NCBI GenBank assembly: GCA_021808365.1
Contig: JAKBBU010000006.1
Location: forward strand, 1 to 57,484
Direction of reading: 5' to 3'
Length of the DNA: 57,484 nucleotides
From: Pseudomonadota bacterium
GTDB lineage: Bacteria; Pseudomonadota; Gammaproteobacteria; JAKBBU01
Shown here one piece after another: positions 52,046 through 57,484 of the stretch (within the stretch, counting starts at the first letter, position 1; each line of letters opens with the position of its first letter). The position numbers and the translations under genes were made by a program. Under the pieces are notes generated by a model. It had not been told where the DNA came from. It ran no database searches and saw nothing but the letters and a program-made list of their open reading frames with translations.

Positions 52046-52579
52046 ATGCAGAATTTAGTCGGCTTATCATGGGGCTCCATGTTATTTAGAGGGATCGTTG
52101 CGCTGTTATTTGGTATAACACTTTTAGTTTATCCAGGGTTGACGCTGGCGACCTTGGTCTTGTTTTTTGCGGGATTCGCCGCTATTTCAGGATTATTTGC
52201 GGTGATCGGCGCCTTGGTTCAGCGCAATGTCGATCCAGATTGGATCTTACATTTCATTGAAGGGTTAATTGGCATTGTGATCGGCGTGTTGGTGTGGACC
52301 TGGCCTGGTATTTCATCGATGGTCTTGTTATACACGATCGCCTTTAGGTCGATGCTGTCTGGATTGATGCAATTGGTTGCCGCGATCAAATTAAGACGTG
52401 TTGTTCCCAATGAATTTTGGTTAGTGATCAGCGCCTTATTGTCGATTGTTTTTGGCCTTATCGTGTTTCGTTTTCCAGGTGCAGGTGCGGTGGGCATTGC
52501 CTGGGTCATTGGCTTTTACGCGATCTTGTTTGGTCTTATCATGATCATGTTGGCGTTTAAGTTGAAGAAGGTTAAATAA
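52046..52579 (+). CDS. HdeD-like membrane protein (DUF308)
   Basis: 177 residues with six short hydrophobic segments forming three repeats of a two-helix unit, the DUF308/HdeD arrangement. FRGIVALLFGITLLVYPGLTLATLVLFF and FGLIVFRFPGAGAVGIAWVIGFYAILFGLIMI are typical. In E. coli HdeD supports acid resistance at high cell density. AAAGGGG precedes the ATG. The gene is 10 bp downstream of the APC permease, so they are probably one operon. A GTAGGTTGGGTTA palindrome follows the stop. Confidence 0.85.
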   Translation: MQNLVGLSWGSMLFRGIVALLFGITLLVYPGLTLATLVLFFAGFAAISGLFAVIGALVQRNVDPDWILHFIEGLIGIVIGVLVWTWPGISSMVLLYTIAFRSMLSGLMQLVAAIKLRRVVPNEFWLVISALLSIVFGLIVFRFPGAGAVGIAWVIGFYAILFGLIMIMLAFKLKKVK

Positions 52580-52582
52580 ACC

Positions 52583-52627
52583 GTAGGTTGGGTTAGCTTA
52601 AGCACGAAGTGCGTAGCGTAACCCAAC
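52583..52627. repeat. GTAGGTTGGGTTA palindrome, copy after the HdeD-like gene
   Basis: Arms GTAGGTTGGGTTAGC and GCGTAACCCAAC flank a loop with AGCACGAAGTGCGT, which contains its own small stem. It begins three bases after the HdeD-like stop and could end that transcript. It is the fifth family member in the window. Confidence 0.85.
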
Positions 52628-52681
52628 AAAATTAAAGAATTGAAGCGGGTTTGTGCCCGCTTAGTGTAAGAAGATGCAAAA

Positions 52682-53845
52682 ATGGACGCTACACAATTAT
52701 TAAGTATTATTGCAAAAGGTGAGGATAGTACTCATCAATTTAAAAAAACAGTCACGCATGCGGAGACAATTGCACAGGAATTGGTTGCCTTAAGCAATGC
52801 AAGCGGTGGGTTGTTGTTTGTTGGTGTTGACGATGATGGTAAAATTTCTGGTCTCGTTGGTGAAGATATCAGCAAAATAAATCAATTAATATCAAACGCA
52901 TCGACAAATTGTATTCGTCCCCCAATAAATCCTAAAACAGAAAATGTTTCTTTTCCTAATGGAATTGTAATCGTTGTAACTGTAGAGCCAGGTATTAGTA
53001 AACCCTATACGGATCATCAGGGAAATGTATGGGTTAAAAATGGTGCAGACAAACGCAAAGTGACTGCACGGGAAGAGTTACAGCGAATGTATCAAGCAGC
53101 AGCATTGGTCCATGCTGATGAATTGCCTGTCGTTGGGACGAGTGTGAGCGATTTAGATCGCACTTATTTTGCTGATTTTTTTACAAAGATAACAGGTGAA
53201 ACCTTAGAAGAGCAGGATCTTTCTCTGCAACAACTTCTTGAAAATATGAATTTGATGCGTGATGGTCAGTTGAATATTTGTGGGACCTTATTATTTTCAC
53301 AACGGCCTGCGCTTAAACTGCCTATTTTTATTGTCAAAGCGGTTTCTTTTCCAGGAAATGATATCACAGCGCAGAGTTATCTTGATAGCCAAGATATCTC
53401 TGGCAAAATGTCAGATGTTTTTCAACAATCGCTGAGCTTTATGTTGCGTAACATACATCATAAGCAAGGTGAGCAAAGTGTTAACTCGATCGGCGAACCT
53501 GAAATTCCACGAATTGCATTAGAAGAGTTACTGGCCAATGCTTTGATTCATCGTGATTATTTCATCTCTGCACCTATTCGTTTATTGATTTTTTCTAATA
53601 GAATTGAAATCATAAGTCCTGGACATTTACCCAATAATTTGACGATCAATAATATCAAATTAGGCAATTCAAATATCCGAAATCCAATTTTAGCTTCTTT
53701 TGCGACACGGGTTTTACCATATCGTGGATTAGGGAGTGGTGTTCTTCGAGCTTTAAGGGCATGGCCTCATATTGATCTTATCGATGATAGAGAAGGGAAC
53801 CAGTTTAAGGCTGTGGTTTATCGATCGACTGAAAGTACGATATGA
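52682..53845 (+). CDS. AlbA_2 (Schlafen-like) domain protein with ATPase-like C-terminus
   Basis: 387 residues. The N-terminal AlbA_2 domain covers about residues 10-130: the E-x-x-x-x-E/F-K start (EDSTHQFKK), IAQELVALSNASGGLLFVGVDDDGKISGL and VWVKNGADKRKVTAREEL are all diagnostic. The C-terminal part (about 260-385) matches the HATPase_c_4 region of the same family, with ALEELLANALIHRDYF, IEIISPGHLPNNL and RGLGSGVLRAL. The winged helix often found at the end of these proteins is missing, so it is slightly short. Such proteins are usually annotated as putative transcriptional regulators, and some are linked to mobile or defence regions. Function unproven. Confidence 0.82.
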   Translation: MDATQLLSIIAKGEDSTHQFKKTVTHAETIAQELVALSNASGGLLFVGVDDDGKISGLVGEDISKINQLISNASTNCIRPPINPKTENVSFPNGIVIVVTVEPGISKPYTDHQGNVWVKNGADKRKVTAREELQRMYQAAALVHADELPVVGTSVSDLDRTYFADFFTKITGETLEEQDLSLQQLLENMNLMRDGQLNICGTLLFSQRPALKLPIFIVKAVSFPGNDITAQSYLDSQDISGKMSDVFQQSLSFMLRNIHHKQGEQSVNSIGEPEIPRIALEELLANALIHRDYFISAPIRLLIFSNRIEIISPGHLPNNLTINNIKLGNSNIRNPILASFATRVLPYRGLGSGVLRALRAWPHIDLIDDREGNQFKAVVYRSTESTI

Positions 53846-53851
53846 TTGGGT

Positions 53852-55069
53852 TTAATTCTCCTCCAACACCTCATCTTCAACCGCCAATTTAAGGCGTTCC
53901 ATTTCGCTCAGCTCAACACGTTCTATTTTTGTAAATCGTGACGTAATTTTTTGCGCCGACGTTTGAACTTGTTTTACATCGGTGTTGGCTTGTTCGATAT
54001 GACGGGCGAGATTATTCATCCGCTCTTCAAAACGGTTAAAATCTTTGGCCAAATAACCCAAATGCTCGCGAATAATATGAACTTGTTGGCGTGTAGCTTC
54101 ATCTTTGATCACCGCACGGGCCGTCGTCAAAATAGCCATTAAGGTCGTCGGTGAAGCAAGCCAAACACGAGCCTGATGAGCTTCCTCAATGATATCGGGA
54201 TAATGCGCGTGGATTTCTGCAAAAATTGCTTCAGCAGGAATGAACATCATCGCGCCATCAGCCGTTTCGCCTGAGATAATGTATTTACTTGAAATATCTA
54301 AAATATGTTTTTTTAAATCTTGCCGGAATTGCTGTTCAATCAAACGGCGTTCTACCTCGCTTAACGAAACATTGATTAATTTCTGGTAACTTTCTAAGGG
54401 GAATTTAGCATCGATTGTAATATTGCCGCTTGGTTCCGGCAAAAACAGCAAACAATCCACGCGCTTGCCATTCGATAAAGTATGTTGGAGCGAAAAATGC
54501 GTTTCAGGAATTAAATTGCGGATCAAGGCGCTTAATTGTACTTCACCAAAGGCGCCGCGCGAGCGTTTATCCGATAAAATTTCTTGTAAACTGATGACAC
54601 TACTTGAAAGTTCAGCAATTTTTTCTTGAGCTTTATCAATCAAAGCTAGGCGTTTGATCACATCGGTGAAGGTCGCCGTCGTTTTCTCAAAACCTTCGCT
54701 TAAACGGCGTTCAACTTGCTGGCTGATTTCTTTTAAACGTTGATCAGTTTCTGAAGATAATTTCGTGAAATGAACGCCCATGTTTTCGGCATTCGTTCGC
54801 AACGTGACAGCAATTTGTTCGCGGACATCCTGCATGCTGCGTTGCACACTTTCTTGCAAGGTGACCATTTGCTTGAGGTGCAAATCATCCAAGCGATGCT
54901 GATAATTCGCTAAATCATGGCGTAATTCACGATGGGCTTCTAATTGAGTTTCACGCTGTGATTGAAGGGCTTCTAATTTAGCATGTAGAGCGCGTTGGCT
55001 ATGCAAGACAAAAAAGCCAAATCCTACAACAGCCAAGATACTCAATACAGGAAGCAGGGCAAGCAACAT
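53852..55069 (-). CDS. rmuC: DNA recombination protein RmuC homologue
   Basis: 405 residues. One N-terminal membrane segment (about 1-22), a long coiled coil (about 25-170), and the RmuC nuclease-like domain (about 180-370) with LSDKRSRGAFGEVQLSALI, the DAKFPLESY block (acidic and Lys residues of a PD-(D/E)xK-like core) and ILTTARAVIKDEATRQQV. RmuC limits inverted-repeat rearrangements in E. coli, of interest given the many palindromes in this window. AGGAG precedes the ATG. The small conserved gene just upstream ends two bases before the rmuC start. Confidence 0.93.
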   Translation of the reverse strand: MLLALLPVLSILAVVGFGFFVLHSQRALHAKLEALQSQRETQLEAHRELRHDLANYQHRLDDLHLKQMVTLQESVQRSMQDVREQIAVTLRTNAENMGVHFTKLSSETDQRLKEISQQVERRLSEGFEKTTATFTDVIKRLALIDKAQEKIAELSSSVISLQEILSDKRSRGAFGEVQLSALIRNLIPETHFSLQHTLSNGKRVDCLLFLPEPSGNITIDAKFPLESYQKLINVSLSEVERRLIEQQFRQDLKKHILDISSKYIISGETADGAMMFIPAEAIFAEIHAHYPDIIEEAHQARVWLASPTTLMAILTTARAVIKDEATRQQVHIIREHLGYLAKDFNRFEERMNNLARHIEQANTDVKQVQTSAQKITSRFTKIERVELSEMERLKLAVEDEVLEEN

Positions 55070-55071
55070 GG

Positions 55072-55374
55072 CTAAGCTCCTGTTGCTTTGTCTTCCTCAA
55101 TCCAACCGTTGAGCGAATCAATGATTTTTTGAGCCTGATCCACGCTTGAAATGTTAAACCGAGATTGTTGTTTATATTCATTGTTGCGTTTTTGATAGCG
55201 GCGCAGCGAAAACCGAACGGGGCCATAATCATTCTTCGCTTTTTCCCAATCTTGGTATTTGTACAAGATCGTGACCCAGGCACCTTTGGATAAAATCACT
55301 TTATCCAATTGCTTAACGGTGACAACGCCATCTTCCATATACTCGATGGACAGATCGTCGGCAGAACTAACCAT
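55072..55374 (-). CDS. Conserved small protein paired with rmuC
   Basis: 100 residues, soluble, without motifs of known catalytic use. The core GAWVTILYKYQDWEKAKNDYGPVRFSLRRYQKRNNEYKQQSRFNISSVDQAQKIIDSL looks like a compact alpha/beta domain. I recall similar uncharacterised proteins in other gammaproteobacteria but cannot name a function. TAGGAG precedes the ATG. Its stop is directly followed by the rmuC start, so the two are very likely co-translated. A link to RmuC's role in DNA stability is guilt by association. Confidence 0.8.
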   Translation of the reverse strand: MVSSADDLSIEYMEDGVVTVKQLDKVILSKGAWVTILYKYQDWEKAKNDYGPVRFSLRRYQKRNNEYKQQSRFNISSVDQAQKIIDSLNGWIEEDKATGA

Positions 55375-55446
55375 GCTAAACTCCTAATGTTTTGATACAG
55401 TAGCCTTTTGGCAAGAGGCCTTGTGGCTAAAAAGAACCTGAACGCC

Positions 55447-55452
55447 ATTATA
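55447..55452 (-). promoter_or_regulatory. Possible -10 box for the rmuC pair
   Basis: A perfect TATAAT on the minus strand, 73 bp upstream of the small gene paired with rmuC. There is no good -35 at standard spacing (TTGAAC lies too close, 11 bp), so support is limited. Confidence 0.3.
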
Positions 55453-55514
55453 CCCTCTAATTTGTTCAAGTACTAACTTAGACGTTTTGAGAGTCAAACA
55501 CGTTGACTTTATTT

Positions 55515-55546
55515 CAAACATACGGTAGTTTTACTTGGCTTGAGTC
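55515..55546 (+). promoter_or_regulatory. Shared upstream motif, copy 1
   Basis: A 32-bp sequence beginning CAAACATACGGTAG and ending TTGGCTTGAGTC matches 56267-56298 at 26 of 32 positions. It ends 36 bp before the ATG of the first Ser/Asn-rich gene, against 38 bp in the second copy. Conserved sequence and spacing suggest a common regulator or promoter. A TTGA core lies just upstream in both. Confidence 0.6.
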
Positions 55547-55582
55547 AGGGAGCCCAAAAAAGCTTTCAAAGAAGAGGAGCAT

Positions 55583-56089
55583 ATGTTTAAACAAGAATTT
55601 CCAAGAAGAGATCATTCTGAATGGATGGACAGTTCATTAATAGGGGCTATAACAAGCTCAGATGATTCTTCAAATCATAGACTTGAGCAAAATCAATTTC
55701 TAGCAGCTCCCCATCATGATCAACATTGTCCTTGCGACGAGCTACGTTACCAATCGCAGCCTAAAGGAAATTATTCTAAGAAGATGGTTAGTTCATCAAT
55801 AGGGGCTCTAAGCTCAAATAGTACTTCTCCAACATATTATCAATCTGCTACTAGGTACTTGCTGCTGATGAGTAACCAGATTTATCAATATAACTACATT
55901 TGTCATCATAACCCATCAAATTCCAATTTACTAAATTTCGAAACTTTAAACTCAATGCCAGATTCTGAAAATAACAATAATAATTCAAATTATGTGAATA
56001 ATCATTCAATGTTGTTTCCTGCTCCATCTACGTCTTCTGATGATACTTGTGACCGCATTAGCATTTTTAATCTTATTAATCATAATTAA
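55583..56089 (+). CDS. Ser/Asn/His-rich low-complexity protein, paralogue 1
   Basis: 168 residues, no recognised family. GAGGAG precedes the ATG. The sequence has an internal duplication: WMDSSLIGAITSSDDSS (about 13-29) and KMVSSSIGALSSNSTSP (about 72-88). A poly-Asn stretch lies near residue 131. The C-terminal end, DRISIFNLINHN, resembles KRMNISNFIN at the end of the next gene. No signal peptide or membrane segment. AT-rich coding, unlike the housekeeping genes before it. A secreted effector or recently acquired gene is possible; evidence is only composition, paralogy and location. Confidence 0.65.
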   Translation: MFKQEFPRRDHSEWMDSSLIGAITSSDDSSNHRLEQNQFLAAPHHDQHCPCDELRYQSQPKGNYSKKMVSSSIGALSSNSTSPTYYQSATRYLLLMSNQIYQYNYICHHNPSNSNLLNFETLNSMPDSENNNNNSNYVNNHSMLFPAPSTSSDDTCDRISIFNLINHN

Positions 56090-56266
56090 TAAAGACATTT
56101 CAAAATTGTTGAGCGAATCGAAATGACGAAAAAGTATATATTGTTTCAACAAATTAGGGGCTGTTTACCTTTTTTGCAGCCAGGAGAGTAAATGTCAACA
56201 GATCCTAAAGATTGCTTATCCATAGCTTGAATTTAGGATAAACAGTCAGACTGGTTGATTTAGGTC

Positions 56267-56298
56267 CAAACGTATGGCAGTCTTACTTGACTTGAGCC
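56267..56298 (+). promoter_or_regulatory. Shared upstream motif, copy 2
   Basis: The second copy of the 32-bp motif (CAAACGTATGGCAG to TTGACTTGAGCC), 38 bp before the ATG at 56337. Six transitions separate it from copy 1. Sequence just upstream, TTGATTTAGGTC against TTGACTTTATTTC, is also related. Confidence 0.6.
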
Positions 56299-56336
56299 AA
56301 AGGGGTTCGAGAACATTTTTAAAAAAAGAGGTTACT

Positions 56337-56747
56337 ATGCTTAATAACAACAAAACTAAAAAAACAACTGCAAAAGGAGTGCCAGAAGATTGCTATTTTG
56401 AATGGGAGTATACTCCTTCACCCAAGTCGTCCTGTCCTATAACTTTTTTTTACTCGACTATAGAAGATTTTAAGAATACACCAATAGGTCGAAGCTATGT
56501 AGGGGAAGAAAGACAGTCTAATAATCAGGTTCAGCAGCATGGCTCATTAAATCCCAATTTACTAAGTCACCAAACTTCAAATTCGGCAAGCTCAATAGCA
56601 GCTCAGTCAATGTCCAACATTTCAGTGGGTCTTAACAATTCTTCAGTTTCTGAAAATATTGGTTCAACATTGCTAGCACCACCACCTTATGTTGTTCCTA
56701 AAGATTCTGTTTCTAAACGTATGAATATTTCTAATTTTATTAATTAA
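56337..56747 (+). CDS. Ser/Asn-rich low-complexity protein, paralogue 2
   Basis: 136 residues from the ATG at 56337, which has AAGAGG upstream. The frame is open to 56274, but that extension would overlap the shared upstream motif, so I reject it. It starts with a basic Asn/Lys/Thr segment, then CYFEWEYTPSPKSSCPITFF and a Ser/Asn/Gln-rich C-terminal half, ending KRMNISNFIN. LNPNLLSHQTSNS parallels SNLLNFETLNS in the first paralogue. No known domain. The shared promoter-like motif, order and C-terminus support descent from a common gene. Function unknown; effector status is speculative. Confidence 0.65.
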   Translation: MLNNNKTKKTTAKGVPEDCYFEWEYTPSPKSSCPITFFYSTIEDFKNTPIGRSYVGEERQSNNQVQQHGSLNPNLLSHQTSNSASSIAAQSMSNISVGLNNSSVSENIGSTLLAPPPYVVPKDSVSKRMNISNFIN

Positions 56748-56797
56748 AAGTTCTAAAGATAAAGTTAAAATTACCCTTCCGCTTCAGGTATGCTAAA

Positions 56798-56852
56798 ATT
56801 CTTCGAGGTTGTCAGGTATGCTGAATTAAGGCCTGACAACCTGAGGAAGAAT
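56798..56852. repeat. Hairpin after the second Ser/Asn-rich gene
   Basis: Arms ATTCTTCGAGGTTGTCAGG (56798-56816) and CCTGACAACCTGAGGAAGAAT (56832-56852) pair over about 18 bp with a small bulge, leaving a 15-nt loop. It lies 51 bp after the stop of the second paralogue and could be its terminator, although no T-run follows. Confidence 0.65.
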
Positions 56853-57069
56853 ATCCTAGTTTTGTCGTTCTTCGATGATATTAGTGTCATCCTGGAATTT
56901 AAGAAATAAAAAATTGTATTAACCATAAAATACTGTATTAAAAGTTAATCTTCTTTATTCGTGCGAGATGTCTTCAGATTAACTGAGAGTCAATTTAATT
57001 GTAATAACTGACCGTTAAAACAATTAAAGTAAAAATAATTTTTCTCGTAAATTTAAGGGAAATAAAGTA

Positions 57070-57144
57070 ATGAGCCTTGATAAAAGAGTTCAAACTGCTA
57101 TAAGTAAGAGTGTGACCCGTATTTTACAATACGGTAATACTTAA
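57070..57144 (+). CDS. Possible 24-residue peptide or leader
   Basis: A short ORF, MSLDKRVQTAISKSVTRILQ then four residues, with AAGGGA eight bases before the ATG. Its last third overlaps a hairpin (CCGTATT...AATACGG, about 57118-57135). A leader peptide with an attenuator-like stem 22 bp before the next gene is one reading; chance is another. Confidence 0.3.
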   Translation: MSLDKRVQTAISKSVTRILQYGNT

Positions 57145-57165
57145 CCCAAACGAAAGGAAAATATT

Positions 57166-57387
57166 ATGACACCTACAAACAACAACAGTAATCGAAGCAA
57201 CCAAGACGATGCACGTACAAATCGTAAGGAAGCAAGTCCAGAACGTCAACGCCAACCTGGACAGCAAGATGTGCGTAACCGTAACCAGGAAAATTTACGC
57301 CATGCAAGTCAAAAAAGAACCCCTGAAGAGCTACGCAACAAAGGTAATGAGCACTCTCAGAGCTATCCGATGCACACATTTATTTGA
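57166..57387 (+). CDS. Small Asn/Gln/Arg-rich protein, possibly KGG-motif stress protein
   Basis: 73 residues, very hydrophilic, likely disordered. AAAGGAAAA precedes the ATG at normal spacing. Two related segments, RQRQPGQQDVRNRNQENLRH and KRTPEELRNKGNEHS, faintly resemble the repeats of small KGG-type stress-induced proteins (S-x-E-x-x-R-x-x-G-x-K), but the Lys-Gly-Gly core is not intact. No signal or membrane segment. The upstream tiny ORF and the downstream start at 57472 may belong to the same unit. The family suggestion is weak. Confidence 0.6.
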   Translation: MTPTNNNSNRSNQDDARTNRKEASPERQRQPGQQDVRNRNQENLRHASQKRTPEELRNKGNEHSQSYPMHTFI

Positions 57388-57471
57388 ATAAAATTTGTTT
57401 AAAATCAAATAACTATCGATTATAATCTATTATCTTAAAAATTAATTTGTGTTATAAGGAGATTGTAAAGA

Positions 57472-57484
57472 TGTCTTTAGCAAG
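57472..57484 (+). CDS. Start of a gene cut by the window end
   Basis: ATGTCTTTAGCAAG begins here, nine bases after a good AAGGAG (57457-57462). Only four codons (Met-Ser-Leu-Ala) are visible, so the product cannot be named. Confidence 0.5.

Larger units (their letters stand above)
56748..57165. other. AT-rich 418-bp stretch with a hairpin and a tiny ORF
   Basis: This gap between the second Ser/Asn-rich gene and the 73-residue gene holds a strong hairpin at 56798-56852, a 24-codon ORF at 57070-57144, and otherwise AT-rich sequence in which I see no gene or RNA of known type. Confidence 0.6.

Noticed and set aside
56192-56230. 12-residue ORF (MSTDPKDCLSIA) with an AGGAGAG ribosome-binding site
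   Set aside because: The ribosome-binding site is good, but the frame is too short to call. It may be the remnant of a third paralogue; no further homology is visible.
1-57484. tRNA or rRNA genes
   Set aside because: No cloverleaf with a GGTTCGAATCC-type T-arm and no rRNA-like stretch was seen. The cloverleaf at 47951-48143 is far too large and lacks tRNA consensus bases.

Overview
The window looks like a chromosomal segment from a gammaproteobacterium of the order Legionellales. The main reason is a nearly collinear block of Dot/Icm type IVB secretion genes at 3.6-19.7 kb. The housekeeping genes support the same placement: aroQ-accB-accC-prmA-fis-purH, lnt-leuS-lptE, era-recO, ttcA, rdgC, rmuC and a GTP-type PEP carboxykinase. 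No rRNA, tRNA, CRISPR array, transposase or integrase was seen. Genus and species cannot be read from the sequence alone.

Layout. (1) 0-1.8 kb: an unrecognised acidic, repeat-bearing protein on the minus strand, then a DsbA/Com1-like periplasmic thiol oxidoreductase and pckG on the plus strand. (2) 3.6-19.7 kb: the secretion cluster icmQ, dotM, dotL, dotK, dotI, dotH, dotG, dotF, dotE, dotP1, dotN, dotP2, dotP3, dotO. Compared with the Legionella order icmQ-P-O-N-M-L-K-E-G-C-D-J-B, icmM/dotJ is missing and no icmR-like gene precedes icmQ. dotP is present three times, and dotG carries a long Gly-Gln-rich 15-bp repeat tract. (3) 19.8-26.2 kb: an APC permease, a membrane protein, tsaC, a two-gene ATPase + PIN-like cassette (best candidate for an undescribed defence or toxin module), era and recO. 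(4) 26.2-32.6 kb: a stand-alone HPt protein, an adenosine deaminase-like enzyme, a secreted protein paired with a polysaccharide deacetylase, rdgC, a 607-residue unrecognised protein and an HU-like protein. (5) 32.8-50.5 kb: mostly minus-strand housekeeping genes, with fba on the plus strand. (6) 50.7-57.5 kb: a second APC permease, an HdeD-like protein, an AlbA_2 protein, rmuC with a small partner, then an AT-rich tail of small Ser/Asn/Gln-rich proteins, two of them apparent paralogues with a shared upstream motif.

How the genes work together. The inner-membrane ATPase DotO, the DotL-DotM-DotN coupling complex and the envelope core DotI-DotG-DotH-DotK-DotF-DotE-DotP would form most of a translocation machine. 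dotA, dotB, dotC, dotD, icmS, icmT, icmV, icmW and icmX are not in the window and would have to be elsewhere. Several unrecognised proteins with low-complexity or coiled-coil composition are plausible but unproven substrates.

Non-coding structure is unusually rich. There are five copies of a GTAGGTTGGGTTA palindrome, two hairpins sharing an identical 10-nt loop and inner stem but with different outer stems, two single-hairpin palindromes of 180-191 bp, and one 193-bp element whose four inverted-repeat pairs tile without gaps into a four-way cloverleaf.
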